NCBI GenBank assembly: GCA_046594445.1
Contig: JBKJSM010000018.1
Location: 1-64,000, forward strand
DNA from: Gaiellasilicea sp046594445
Lineage (GTDB): Bacteria > Actinomycetota > Thermoleophilia > Gaiellales > Gaiellaceae
Direction: 5' to 3'
Length of the DNA: 64,000 nt
Part shown: positions 18,455 through 27,028 of the stretch, piece by piece
Position numbering within the stretch: position 1 is the stretch's first letter
Layout of the letters: every line of letters starts with the position of its first letter
Notes under the pieces: generated by a model
Told to the model about the DNA's origin: nothing
The model's database searches: none
What the model saw: the letters and a program-made list of their open reading frames with translations, nothing else
Made by a program: the position numbers and the translations under genes

Positions 18455-20053
18455 TTACGCGAGGCGTGCCGGGTAGAAGTACGTCGAGAAGTTCGACGTC
18501 ACGCGCAGGCCCCTCAGCCGGTCGCTGTGGCCGATTGTGAAGTCGCTGTTGTAGAGCGGCACGTGCCACGCCTGCTTCCACATGTGGCGCTGAAGCCGCG
18601 CGTAGATTTGCGCCCGCGCTTCGGGGTTGGTCGCCTTCAGCCCGTCCTCGAGCAGCTTCGCGAGCGTCTTGTCCCCGAAGTACCACGCGAAGGCCGGGCT
18701 GTACACCTGGAACGCCGTCATCGGGTCGCCGTTGCTCGACCAGCTGATGTGATACATCGCGCCGGTGCCCTTCTTGCTGAAGATGTCGTCGATCATCCCG
18801 GCGATGTCCGTCGTCCGGACGCTCGGGTTGAGCCCGACCTTCTGCATGTTCGCGACGATCGACTCGACGACCTCGACCGCGCGCGGCAGGAAGCCCTTCG
18901 CCACCCACAGCTCGAACGGCGGGCTGCCGAGACCCGCACGCTGGAGTGCCGCCCGTGCGCGCGTCGGGTTGTAGTCGTACTTGGGCGTCTGCGCACGCCA
19001 GTAGAGCGTCCCGCTGGGAATGAAGCTCCGCGCGGCGCGCGATCGCCCGCCGACGAGGTTGCGCACCAGCGCGTCGCGGTCGATCGACCAGTTGACGGCC
19101 TGCCGGAACTGCGCGTTCTCGTCCCACGCCTTCAGGCGGCCCGGACGGACGTACAGATTCACTTGCTCGATGCCCGTCCGCGACGAGAGGCCGAGGCCGC
19201 GGCGGCGGCCGATGATGTTCAGGTGCTCGGGCGGGACGCGGTCGATCGCGTGGGCCTGGCCGGCGAGCAGCGCGTTCAGCCGCGTCTGCGGGTCCTGGAC
19301 GAACTCCCAGACGAGCTCGCGGATCTGCGCCGGCCCGCCCCAGTAGTCGGCGTTCCGCACCATCGTCTTCTTTGTCGGCTCGTCGCGGACGAGACGGAAC
19401 GGCCCTGTGCCGTTCGGCCGCTTCTTGAGAGCCGCGGCAGGGGCCTCGAGGTCGGTGGCCGAAACGATGTGCGAGTGCTGGAGAGCGGAGAAGAGGGCGC
19501 CGAACGGCTTCTTCATCCGCAGGCGGACGGTGTAGTCGTCAACCCGGTCGACGGTGGTCGGCACCCAGAACAGGCCTGCGTCGACGGTCTTTACCGTCGT
19601 CGCCCCCGACGCGCGCTCGATCGAAGCCTTGACGTCGCGCGACGTGAACTCCTGGCCGTTGTGGAACTTGACGCCGCGGCGGAGCTTGAACTCCCACGTC
19701 GTCGGGTTGATGCGACGCCACGATGTCGCCAGCATCGGCGACGGCTTGCCGATGTCGCCGCTGGGGAAGTCCACCAGGCGGTCGTAGATCTGCTCGTTGA
19801 GGCGGAACTGACTCTGTGCCGTGTTCTGGTACGGCTCCCAGTTCGCCCAGAAGTTCTCGGCGATGAGGAAACGGACGCTACCCGCGGGTGCCTCTGCCGC
19901 CGCCGACGCACGTCCCGCGAGCACGCCCGGCGCAACCGCCGCGAGGCCGAGCACGCCGAGGAGCCGCATGAACTCGTGGCGACTGATCTCGCCGCGCTCG
20001 AGCTTGCGCTCCGCGACCTCGACCAGTTCCTCTTCCCAACGGTCAAGCTCCAT
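18455..20053 (-). CDS. Extracellular solute-binding protein, family 5 (Dpp/Opp type)
   Basis: 532 residues. After a charged 30-residue N-terminus comes a hydrophobic segment (FMRLLGVLGLAAVAPGVLA) ending in ASAAA, a signal-peptide-like region; the preceding SRHEF lacks a twin arginine, so Tat export is doubtful. The mature part has the family 5 features SWRRINPTTWEFKLRRGVKF and RLNALLAGQAHAIDRVP. ATG 20053 is chosen because GGAAGGAG lies 6 nt upstream. The ligand is unknown: family 5 proteins bind peptides, nickel, opines and other compounds. It is first in the minus-strand operon and divergent from the IclR gene. Confidence 0.92.
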   Translation of the reverse strand: MELDRWEEELVEVAERKLERGEISRHEFMRLLGVLGLAAVAPGVLAGRASAAAEAPAGSVRFLIAENFWANWEPYQNTAQSQFRLNEQIYDRLVDFPSGDIGKPSPMLATSWRRINPTTWEFKLRRGVKFHNGQEFTSRDVKASIERASGATTVKTVDAGLFWVPTTVDRVDDYTVRLRMKKPFGALFSALQHSHIVSATDLEAPAAALKKRPNGTGPFRLVRDEPTKKTMVRNADYWGGPAQIRELVWEFVQDPQTRLNALLAGQAHAIDRVPPEHLNIIGRRRGLGLSSRTGIEQVNLYVRPGRLKAWDENAQFRQAVNWSIDRDALVRNLVGGRSRAARSFIPSGTLYWRAQTPKYDYNPTRARAALQRAGLGSPPFELWVAKGFLPRAVEVVESIVANMQKVGLNPSVRTTDIAGMIDDIFSKKGTGAMYHISWSSNGDPMTAFQVYSPAFAWYFGDKTLAKLLEDGLKATNPEARAQIYARLQRHMWKQAWHVPLYNSDFTIGHSDRLRGLRVTSNFSTYFYPARLA

Positions 20054-20088
20054 CGTGACTCCTTCCCGTGCGGTCGCCAGCAGCGGTT

Positions 20089-20105
20089 GTTCCACAGAAT
20101 GAAAC
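20089..20105. promoter_or_regulatory. IclR operator O1 (in the binding-protein leader)
   Basis: 17-bp imperfect palindrome GTTCCA-N5-TGAAAC. It lies about 15-31 nt downstream of the predicted transcription start of the binding-protein operon. An identical-arm copy (O2) lies the same distance into the divergent iclR transcript. Confidence 0.6.
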
Positions 20106-20126
20106 CCGAAAACTCTTAGCGTAACG

Positions 20127-20155
20127 GTTCTACCAACTCCCGTGATCAGTGTCAA
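20127..20155 (-). promoter_or_regulatory. Promoter of the Dpp operon
   Basis: On the minus strand a perfect -35 TTGACA (20155-20150), a 17-nt spacer and -10 TAGAAC (20132-20127). The leader to the ATG is about 65 nt and carries O1 and a Shine-Dalgarno. Confidence 0.75.
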
Positions 20156-20173
20156 TGGCGCCGCAGCCCGAAC

Positions 20174-20202
20174 TTGACGCGTCCGACACCGTCCGATACC
20201 GT
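20174..20202 (+). promoter_or_regulatory. Promoter of iclR and the plus-strand catabolic operon
   Basis: -35 TTGACG (20174-20179), a 17-nt spacer and -10 TACCGT (20197-20202), 7 nt before the GTG at 20210, so the mRNA would be leaderless. The two divergent -35 boxes are only 18 bp apart. Confidence 0.7.
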
Positions 20203-20209
20203 CATTCGA

Positions 20210-20992
20210 GTGGCGACGCATGTTCCAGTAGATGAAACGCCACGCCCGTACGCGGTGCGCGCCGTCGACCGCGTGCTCGACGTGCTGGACGCCCTGCGGG
20301 CGCGCCCGCGGGGCGCGTCTCTCGTCGAGATCGCGAGCGCGACCGGCCTTCCGCGCAGCTCGGCGTTCCGCTACCTGGCGACGCTCGAGGCGCGGGACTA
20401 CGTCGAACGCGACGCGAACGGCTCGGCGTACCGCCTCGGCACCGCGCTCGCAGACGCTCGGCCGCGGCTGAGCTCGCTCGCCGCGGCCGCGAAGCCGCAC
20501 CTCGAGGAGCTGCGCGACCGGCTCCAGGACACCGTCAACCTCGGCGTCCTCGACGGTACGCGGGTCACGTACCTCGAGATCCTCGAGAGCCCGATGGCGG
20601 TTCGCTTCGCCGTCCGGCCCGGCGACCGCAACCCAATCCACTGCACGGCCCTCGGCAAGGCGCTCGCCGCGCAGCTCGACGACGCCGAGATCCGCCGGAT
20701 CCTGGCGGCGGAGGGGATGGCGCGGGTGACGCCGAGGACGATCACGGAACCGGTCCAGCTCCTCCGCGAGATCGCGGAGGTGCGCAGGCGCGGCTTCGCC
20801 GTTGAGAGCGGCGAGAACGAGGAGGGCGGCGGCTGCGTCGCCGTCGTGATCTCCGGGTTCGACGTGCCGGCTGCGGTCAGCGTCAGCGCTCCCGACGCGC
20901 GGCTCTCGCCGGAACGAGTCCAGGAGGTGGCGGCGGCGCTCCGCGACGTGGCCGCACGCGTCGCCGACGAGCTCCAGCAGATGGATGCCTGA
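20210..20992 (+). CDS. IclR-family transcriptional regulator
   Basis: 260 residues. An N-terminal winged helix-turn-helix (AVRAVDRVLDVLDAL, then SLVEIASATGLPRSSAFRYLATLE) is followed by the IclR effector-binding GAF-like domain (HCTALGKALAAQL, GFAVESGENEEGGGCVAV). The start is set at the GTG at 20210, 7 nt after a -10 box; the frame is open from 20174 but that TTG is the -35 hexamer. An operator copy overlaps codons 5-10, so the protein probably represses its own gene. It overlaps the next gene by 8 nt. The effector is likely the imported compound or an intermediate. Confidence 0.93.
   Translation: MATHVPVDETPRPYAVRAVDRVLDVLDALRARPRGASLVEIASATGLPRSSAFRYLATLEARDYVERDANGSAYRLGTALADARPRLSSLAAAAKPHLEELRDRLQDTVNLGVLDGTRVTYLEILESPMAVRFAVRPGDRNPIHCTALGKALAAQLDDAEIRRILAAEGMARVTPRTITEPVQLLREIAEVRRRGFAVESGENEEGGGCVAVVISGFDVPAAVSVSAPDARLSPERVQEVAAALRDVAARVADELQQMDA
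20222..20238. promoter_or_regulatory. IclR operator O2 (inside iclR)
   Basis: GTTCCA-N5-TGAAAC, the same arms and spacing as O1 but with a different 5-nt centre. It lies about 12-28 nt downstream of the predicted iclR transcription start, within the first codons, where bound protein could block elongation. Confidence 0.6.
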
Positions 20993-21752
20993 GGTCGCGC
21001 GCCTGACCTGGCCGGAAGCGCGCGACGCGCTCGAGCGCGCGAGCCTTGCCGTCGTCGCCGTCGGCAGCTGCGAGCAGCACGGGCCGCACCTCACGCTCGA
21101 CACGGACAGCGCGATCGCGCAGGAGTTCGCGCGGCGCCTCGCCGACGATCTCGGCGAGCGCGCGCTGCTCTGCCCGCCGCTCGCGTACGGCCTGTCGGAG
21201 CATCACATGAGCTTCCCGGGAACGCTCACGCTGCGCGCGCCGACGCTGCTCGGGTTCCTCGCCGACCTCGTGGAGAGCCTCGTGCACTGGGGTCTGCGCC
21301 GGCTGCTCGTCGTCAACGGCCACGGCGGCAACATCGACGCGATCCGGCTCGCCGCCCGCAGCGCGCGCCGCGACCAGGGCGCGCTCGTCGCGGGCGTGAT
21401 GTGGGCGCAGCTGGCGGCGGACGTCGCCGCCGAGCGCGCGACGAGCGACCGCTACGGGCACGCGTGCGAGATCGAGACGTCGGTCGCGATGGTTCTCGCA
21501 CCCGCGTCGGTGTACGCGGACCGCATCGCCGAGCCACGCCCGGCCGACGGAGGCGACCCGCTGACGGATCCGCCGGCGCCGCGCGTCGACCGTCCGACGT
21601 GGTTCGACGAGTGGACCCAGAACGGCGCGCTCGGCGACGCGCGCCTCGCGAGCCACGAGCTCGGGACGGATGTTGTCGAGACGGCCTACGGCCGCGCGAT
21701 CGGGTTTGCGCAACGGTTCGCGAACGAACCGCTGCCCGAGAAAGGAGGGTGA
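20985..21752 (+). CDS. Creatininase-family amidohydrolase
   Basis: 255 residues, normal for the family. Metal-ligand motifs are visible: GSCEQHGPHLTLDTD near residue 30, VVNGHGGN near residue 107, and GHACEIETS near residue 158. Family members include creatinine amidohydrolase and MftE-type peptidases, as well as enzymes that open cyclic amides or formamides. The ATG overlaps the end of iclR by 8 nt. There is no mycofactocin cluster nearby, so the MftE role is unlikely. An amide- or lactam-opening step in the island's pathway is inferred. Confidence 0.9.
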   Translation: MPEVARLTWPEARDALERASLAVVAVGSCEQHGPHLTLDTDSAIAQEFARRLADDLGERALLCPPLAYGLSEHHMSFPGTLTLRAPTLLGFLADLVESLVHWGLRRLLVVNGHGGNIDAIRLAARSARRDQGALVAGVMWAQLAADVAAERATSDRYGHACEIETSVAMVLAPASVYADRIAEPRPADGGDPLTDPPAPRVDRPTWFDEWTQNGALGDARLASHELGTDVVETAYGRAIGFAQRFANEPLPEKGG

Positions 21753-21753
21753 C

Positions 21754-23223
21754 GTGGCGATCGAAACGGCCAAGCGCATCCGGCTCCTGATCGACGACGA
21801 GTGGGTCGACGCGAAGGACACCGATCCCGTCGCGCTGACGAGCCCCGCGACGGGCGAGGAGATCGCGCTCGTCGAGCAGGGAACGCGCGACGACGTTCGG
21901 CGCGCGATCGGCGCGGCGACGTCCGCGCTCGAGCCGCTCGCGCGCATGACGGCATTCGAGCGCGCCGCGCTCTGCCACCGCGTCGCCGACCTCCTGCTCG
22001 AGCGCAAGAAGGCGATCGCACGCGACCTGTCGGCCGAGCAGGGAAAGCCGTACCGCGCCGAGGCGCTGCCGGAGGTCGAAGTCGCAGCGGACATGTTCCG
22101 CGACGCCGCCGAGTGCGCCAAGCGCCTGGACACGTTCGTGCACCAGACGTCGGATCCGGCGAAGCGGATCCTGACGATCCGCCAGGCGCGCGGCGTCTAC
22201 GGGATCATCACACCCTGGAACTTCCCGGTCGCGATCCCGAGCGAGTACCTCTCCGCTGGGCTCGCGACTGGCAACTCGATGGTGTGGAAGCCGTCGGAGT
22301 GGACGCCGATCTCCGCGGCGCACGTGGCCGCGTGCTTCCTCGACGCCGGAGTGCCGCGCGGCACGCTCAACCTCGTCCTCGGCGACCCGGCGGAGGTCGG
22401 CGACGAGGTCGTCGGCAACCCCGGCGTCGTCGCCATCGGTCTCACCGGGAGCAGCCGCACGGGCGAGACCGTTGCACGCCGCGCCGCGGGCAAGCCGATG
22501 CTGCTCGAGCTCGGCGGGAACGGGCCGACGATCGTCTTCGACGACGCCGATCTCGAGAGCGCCGTCCGCCGCATCGCGTTCGGCTGCTTCGCCAACGCCG
22601 GGCAGATCTGCGACTCGACGGAGCGCATCCTCGTCCAGCGCGGCGTCCACGACGACTTCGTCGCGGGGCTCGTCGAGGAGGCGCGCAACGTGCGGCTCGG
22701 CTCGCCGTTCGACGAGGAGACGACGATGGGGCCGGTCACGAACGAGCCGACCGCGGCGAAGATGGACGACCACGTCGCGGACGCCGTCGCGAAGGGGGCC
22801 GAGGTCGTCTTCGGCGGTGCGCGCAGCGACGGATTCTCGACGCGCCTGTACTACCAGCCGACCGTCATCGACCACGTGCCGCCGTCAGCGAAGGTGAACC
22901 TCGAGGAGACGTTCGGACCGGTGGCGCCGGTGCTGACGTTCTCGGACGAGGAGGAGGCGCTGGCGTGGGCGAACGCGAGCCCGTTCGGCCTCCTCGGCAG
23001 CGTCTTCACACGGGACATCGGGCGCGCGTTCCGTGTCGCCGAGCGGATGCAGACGGGCGGCGTCAACGTCAACGAGACCTCGGCGTACTGGCAGCCGCAC
23101 ACGCCGATCGGCGGCTTCACGGGGAAGCAGAGCGGCATCGGCCGGATCGGCGGCATGTACACGCTGCTCGAGATGACGCAGGTGAAGACGATCGCGATCG
23201 ACGTCGCCGGCGGTGCGCGATGA
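21754..23223 (+). CDS. NAD(P)-dependent aldehyde dehydrogenase
   Basis: 489 residues from the GTG at 21754, with an ideal AAAGGAGG just upstream. Family motifs: TPWNFPVAIPSEYLS, the general-base Glu in LELGGNGPTIVF, and the catalytic Cys in NAGQICDSTERI. The closest style is semialdehyde or amino-aldehyde dehydrogenases that oxidise an aldehyde to the acid. It starts 1 nt after the creatininase stop and overlaps the aminotransferase by 4 nt. Next to a class III aminotransferase it probably oxidises the semialdehyde product, for example an omega-amino acid converted to a semialdehyde and then a dicarboxylate; this is inference. Confidence 0.93.
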   Translation: MAIETAKRIRLLIDDEWVDAKDTDPVALTSPATGEEIALVEQGTRDDVRRAIGAATSALEPLARMTAFERAALCHRVADLLLERKKAIARDLSAEQGKPYRAEALPEVEVAADMFRDAAECAKRLDTFVHQTSDPAKRILTIRQARGVYGIITPWNFPVAIPSEYLSAGLATGNSMVWKPSEWTPISAAHVAACFLDAGVPRGTLNLVLGDPAEVGDEVVGNPGVVAIGLTGSSRTGETVARRAAGKPMLLELGGNGPTIVFDDADLESAVRRIAFGCFANAGQICDSTERILVQRGVHDDFVAGLVEEARNVRLGSPFDEETTMGPVTNEPTAAKMDDHVADAVAKGAEVVFGGARSDGFSTRLYYQPTVIDHVPPSAKVNLEETFGPVAPVLTFSDEEEALAWANASPFGLLGSVFTRDIGRAFRVAERMQTGGVNVNETSAYWQPHTPIGGFTGKQSGIGRIGGMYTLLEMTQVKTIAIDVAGGAR

Positions 23224-24479
23224 CCGTCACGGCGACGTCCGCCAACCTGCGCGAGCGCGCTGCGCGGCGGCTGCCCGGCGGCGTCAACTCGAACGTCCGC
23301 CTCGACGCGCCGCGCATCTTCTTCGCGCGAGGCCAAGGCGCATGGCTGTGGGACGTCGACGGACGCGACTACGTCGACTACCTCCTCGGGCAGGGCCCCG
23401 CCTTCCTCGGGCACGGACCGGAGCCCGTGCAGCGAGCGGTCGCGGAAGCGTGCGCGAACGGCACCGTCTACGGCGCGCAGCATCCGCTCGAGGTCGAGGC
23501 CGCCGAGCGGCTGTGCGAGGTGCTCCGGTGGCCCGAGATGGTGCGCTTCGGGATGACGGGGACGGAAACGGTGCAGGCGGCGATCCGGCTCGCGCGCGCC
23601 GCGACCGGCCGCCGGCACGTTGTCCGCTTCGAGGGGCACTACCACGGCTGGCTGGACAACGTGCTGCTCGCTCCTGAGCCCGGGGCGGCCAAGCCGGCGA
23701 GCGCCGGCCAGCTCCCCGAGGCTCTCTCGGATTGCATCGTCCTACCGTGGAACGACCTCGGCGTACTGACCGACGCGCTCGACCGCGAAGGCGACGACGT
23801 CTGCGCGGTGCTGATGGAGCCGGCGATGCTGAACGCCGGCTCGATCGCGCCGCTGCCGGGCTACCTCGAAGGCGTCAGGGATCTGTGCTCGAGCCGCGGC
23901 ATCGTCCTCGTGTTCGACGAGGTGATCACGGGCTTCCGGCTCGCGCTCGGCGGCGCCGCGGAGCGGTTCGGCGTCACACCCGACCTCGCCGTCTACGGGA
24001 AGGCGATGGCCGGCGGGTGGCCGGTCGCCGCGCTCGCCGGGCGGGCGGAGCTGATGGAGCGCTTCGGCAGCGCTGAGGTCAACCACTCCGGCACCTTCAA
24101 CGGGAACGTCATGGCGGCTGCGGCCACGCTCGCGACGCTCGAGGTCCTCATCGAGGAGCAGCCGCACGAACGGATCGAAGAGCTCGGCACGAAGCTCATG
24201 GAGGGGTTGCGCGCGGTTGCGGCGTCGGCGTCGGTGCCGCTGCGCGTGCGCGGCTTCCCCGTCGCGTTTCACGCGTCGTTCGGCGAAGACGGCGACCTGC
24301 GCGACTTCCGTAGCGTCAAGGCGCTCGACGCCGCCGCGTACAGGCAGCTGGCGCTGCAGCTCGTCGATGCAGGCGTGTGGGTCGCGGCGCGCGGGATCTG
24401 GTACATGTCGGCCGCGCACGGCGAGCGCGAGATCGAGGCCACGCTCGAGCGCGCGCAGCGCGCTCTCGCCGCGTTGTGA
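23220..24479 (+). CDS. Class III PLP aminotransferase (glutamate-1-semialdehyde aminomutase-like)
   Basis: 419 residues. The PLP lysine is in LAVYGKAMAGGWPVAAL, the cofactor Asp in VLVFDEVITGFR, and the N-terminus reads RRLPGGVNSNVR as in the HemL-like subfamily. Tetrapyrrole HemL is unlikely because the gene sits in a catabolic operon with an aldehyde dehydrogenase. HemL-like aminotransferases act on varied omega- and beta-amino acids. ATGA overlap with the dehydrogenase and GTGA overlap with the next gene indicate tight coupling. Confidence 0.9.
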   Translation: MTVTATSANLRERAARRLPGGVNSNVRLDAPRIFFARGQGAWLWDVDGRDYVDYLLGQGPAFLGHGPEPVQRAVAEACANGTVYGAQHPLEVEAAERLCEVLRWPEMVRFGMTGTETVQAAIRLARAATGRRHVVRFEGHYHGWLDNVLLAPEPGAAKPASAGQLPEALSDCIVLPWNDLGVLTDALDREGDDVCAVLMEPAMLNAGSIAPLPGYLEGVRDLCSSRGIVLVFDEVITGFRLALGGAAERFGVTPDLAVYGKAMAGGWPVAALAGRAELMERFGSAEVNHSGTFNGNVMAAAATLATLEVLIEEQPHERIEELGTKLMEGLRAVAASASVPLRVRGFPVAFHASFGEDGDLRDFRSVKALDAAAYRQLALQLVDAGVWVAARGIWYMSAAHGEREIEATLERAQRALAAL

Positions 24480-25909
24480 GCCGCGTCGGCGTCGCCGGCG
24501 TCTGGCATGAGACGAACACGTTCTCCGCCCGCGCGACGACGCTCGCCGACTTCAAAGCGCTGGAGCTCCTGCGCGGCGACGACATCGTCGACAGGCACGC
24601 CGGCACGGGGACCGTCGTCGGCGGGATGATCGCCTCCGGCGACTTCGACGTCGTGCCGCTCGCGACGGCGGGCGCGTGGCCGGCGGGGCGCGTGACGCGT
24701 GACGCGCTCGATGAGATCTTCGCTCGGCTCGGTGACGAACTCGCTCGCGCGCGCGTCGACGCCCTTCTCCTCGACCTGCACGGCGCGATGGTTGCGGAGG
24801 GCGTCGACGACGTCGAGCTGGAGACGCTGCGGCTCGTGCGCGGAGTCGCCGCGGACGTGCCGCTCGTGGCCGTGCACGACCTGCACGGCAACCCGTCGCC
24901 GGCGGCGGTCGAGCTGTGCGACGCGTTCGTCGCGTACGACACGTATCCGCACGTCGACATGCGCGAGCGCGGCGTGGAGGCCGCGCATCTGCTCGCGCAG
25001 ATCCTCGGCGGCCGCGCGCTCCGGTCGATCGTCGGCAAGGTACCGTTGCTGTCGACGCCGCTCGGGCAGGCGACGGACGCGACACCGATGCGCGATCTCG
25101 CGGCGCGGGCACGCGAGCTCGAGCTGCGCGACGGGATCGCACGGATCTCGCTGCTGCCCGGCTTCCCCTTCAGCGACGTCGAGCGCGCCGGCTTCAGCGT
25201 CGTCGTCACGTTCGAGCCGCGCGCGGAGGCGGCGGCGCGGGAGGTCGCGGCGGAGCTGACGGCGGAGGTCGAGCGGCGAGCGCAGGAATTCACCGTCGAA
25301 CGCGACGGCGCCGAGGAGGCGGTGCGGCGCGCGCTCGCGGCGCCGAGGCGGCCAGTCGTGCTCGCAGACGTCGGCGACAATATCGGCGGCGGCGCTCCCG
25401 GCGACGGCACGGCGATCCTCGCGCAGCTCCTGGAGCAGGGCGCGCAGGGCGCGGTCGTGCCGCTCGCCGACGCCGAGGTCGCACGCGCCGCGGCACGAGC
25501 AGGCGTTGGCACCTCGCTGCATGTGGACGTCGGCGGCAAGACCGACGACCTGCACGGCCCGCCCGTGCACGTCGAGGCGCGCGTGCTGCGAATCACCGAC
25601 GGCCGCTACCGAGGCGGCGGCACGTGGAAGACGGGGCAGGCGTTCTCGATGGGAACAACCGCGGTGCTCGAGGTCGGCGGCGTCACGCTCGTCGTCATGG
25701 AGTGCGCGGTGCCGCCGTTCCACGCGGAGCAGCTTCTGTCCGTCGGCATCGAGCCGCGCGACGCCGCGATCATCGTCGTCAAGGGCGCGGTCGCGTGGCG
25801 CGCCGCCTACGGCGACGTTGCCGCCGAGGTGATCGAGGTCGATACGCCCGGCATCTGCCCGCTCGACCCGCTGTCGCTGCCACGGACGACGACGCCGATG
25901 CGAGCATGA
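24476..25909 (+). CDS. M81-family protein (MlrC-like)
   Basis: 477 residues from the GTG at 24476. N-terminal DUF1485-type region with GVWHETNTFS at residue about 7, LLLDLHGAMV and VHDLHGNPS, which supply the likely zinc ligands; the C-terminal MlrC domain follows with DVGDNIGGGAPGDGTAIL. The founding member MlrC takes part in microcystin breakdown, but most M81 proteins sit in unrelated catabolic operons and their reaction is unknown. Overlaps of 4 nt on both sides make it an integral step here. Confidence 0.9.
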   Translation: MSRVGVAGVWHETNTFSARATTLADFKALELLRGDDIVDRHAGTGTVVGGMIASGDFDVVPLATAGAWPAGRVTRDALDEIFARLGDELARARVDALLLDLHGAMVAEGVDDVELETLRLVRGVAADVPLVAVHDLHGNPSPAAVELCDAFVAYDTYPHVDMRERGVEAAHLLAQILGGRALRSIVGKVPLLSTPLGQATDATPMRDLAARARELELRDGIARISLLPGFPFSDVERAGFSVVVTFEPRAEAAAREVAAELTAEVERRAQEFTVERDGAEEAVRRALAAPRRPVVLADVGDNIGGGAPGDGTAILAQLLEQGAQGAVVPLADAEVARAAARAGVGTSLHVDVGGKTDDLHGPPVHVEARVLRITDGRYRGGGTWKTGQAFSMGTTAVLEVGGVTLVVMECAVPPFHAEQLLSVGIEPRDAAIIVVKGAVAWRAAYGDVAAEVIEVDTPGICPLDPLSLPRTTTPMRA

Positions 25910-26373
25910 GCGTCGTGAACGCGGATGAGCGGTTCGCGCAGCTCGGCCTCGAGCTGCCGGAGATCCCGGCAACGCCGTTTACGCCCCGTCTGCGGCCCGT
26001 CGTCGTCCACCGCGATGTCGCCTACCTCTCCGGCATCGGCCCGATCGGAGTCCGCGGTGCGGTCGGCCGCGACGTGACGACCGAGCAGGGCTACGCGGCG
26101 GCGCGCCTGACAGCGCTGTACATGTTCCGGCAGATCATCGGCGCGCTCGGAACGCTCGACCGGGTCGAGCGCTGGGTGAAGGTACTCGGCTTCATCCGCT
26201 CAGCGCCCGACTTCGACGACCAGCCGAGCGTGCTGAACGGCTTCTCGGATCTGGTCGTGGAGGTGTACGGCGAGGAGCGCGGCCTCTGCGCACGCTCGGC
26301 GATTGGCACGAGCGACCTTCCGCTGGGGATGCCGGTGGAGGTCGAAGCCGTCGTCGCCGTCCGCGGCAGCTGA
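25906..26373 (+). CDS. RidA-family (YjgF/YER057c) protein
   Basis: 155 residues with the RidA trimer fold features: VVHRDVAYLSGIGPIG, a central helix (AARLTALYMFRQIIGALGTL) and a RSAIGTSDLPLGMPVEVEAV ending. It resembles the longer subgroup in which the Arg that binds the carboxylate of enamine or imine intermediates is not obvious; here LCARSAIGTSDLP occupies that region. RidA proteins deaminate reactive enamines or imines, fitting a pathway with a PLP aminotransferase. It is the last gene of the operon, overlapping the previous one by 4 nt. Confidence 0.85.
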   Translation: MSVVNADERFAQLGLELPEIPATPFTPRLRPVVVHRDVAYLSGIGPIGVRGAVGRDVTTEQGYAAARLTALYMFRQIIGALGTLDRVERWVKVLGFIRSAPDFDDQPSVLNGFSDLVVEVYGEERGLCARSAIGTSDLPLGMPVEVEAVVAVRGS

Positions 26374-26444
26374 GCGAGCGCCGCTCAGGCCGCGCCGGGC
26401 GATGGTAAGGAGGGAGTCGGCAGTCGAGTCCGCCATAGGGCTTC

Positions 26445-26474
26445 CGAAAACTTGCTGCACAGACGCGGTTTTCG
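26445..26474. terminator. Convergent terminator between RidA gene and hisIE
   Basis: Stem CGAAAAC/GTTTTCG with a 16-nt loop, between convergent genes. The AT-rich arms stand out from the surrounding sequence. The arms supply A- and T-runs for both directions, so it may be bidirectional. Confidence 0.5.
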
Positions 26475-26482
26475 TGAGCCGC

Positions 26483-27028
26483 CTAGCCGGCGCGGCGGCG
26501 CAGCTCGGTCTCGACCGTTTCGATGTCGAGGCCGCGCGCGGCGATGAGGGCGTAGGCATGGAAGACGAGGTCGGCGACCTCCTCGACCAGGCGCTCGTCC
26601 GACTCGGAGGCGCCCGCCAGAGCTGCCTCCAGTCCTTCCTCCCCCACCTTGCGCGCCGCCAGCGCGGGATCGTCGAGCAGCGTGACGACGTACGAGCCTG
26701 GCGGACGCTCCTGTGCGCGCTCCTTGATCCTCCGCCACAGCCAAGGGGCGAAGCACGACGCAGCTCCTGTGTGGCAGACGGGCCCCGCCGGCCGGACGCG
26801 CAACAGGAGCGCGTCGCCGTCGCAGTCGTCGCGCAACTCCTCGACCGCGAGCGTGTTGCCGGAGGTCGCTCCCTTGTGCCAGTACTCCTGCCGCGAGCGG
26901 CTCCAGAACCAGGCCTCGCCGCTCTCGCGCGTCCGGCGCTGCGCCTCCTCGTCCATCCACGCGAGCATCAGCACACGATCCGTCTCGGCGTCCTGGACGA
27001 TCACCGGGGTCAGAGCCGGACGTTCCAT
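26483..27028 (-). CDS. hisIE: Bifunctional phosphoribosyl-AMP cyclohydrolase / phosphoribosyl-ATP pyrophosphatase
   Basis: 181 residues. The HisI half (residues 1-105) has LMLAWMDEEA, the metal-site region RDDCDGDALLL and GPVCHTGAASCF. The HisE half (about 110-181) has KVGEEGLEAALA and the acidic helix EEVADLVFHAYALIAARG. It catalyses steps 2 and 3 of histidine synthesis, in reversed order within the chain as in other HisIE fusions. The ATG at 27028 has GGAGG just upstream and lies inside the end of hisF (19-nt overlap). It is the last gene of the minus-strand his operon. Confidence 0.95.
   Translation of the reverse strand: MERPALTPVIVQDAETDRVLMLAWMDEEAQRRTRESGEAWFWSRSRQEYWHKGATSGNTLAVEELRDDCDGDALLLRVRPAGPVCHTGAASCFAPWLWRRIKERAQERPPGSYVVTLLDDPALAARKVGEEGLEAALAGASESDERLVEEVADLVFHAYALIAARGLDIETVETELRRRAG

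Noticed and set aside
20174..20209. TTG at 20174 as the IclR start
   Set aside because: That TTG is the first half of a TTGACG -35 box with a 17-nt spacer to a -10; the GTG at 20210 fits better.
23220..24479. hemL (tetrapyrrole synthesis)
   Set aside because: It is HemL-like in sequence but embedded in a catabolic operon under IclR control, with no haem genes nearby.
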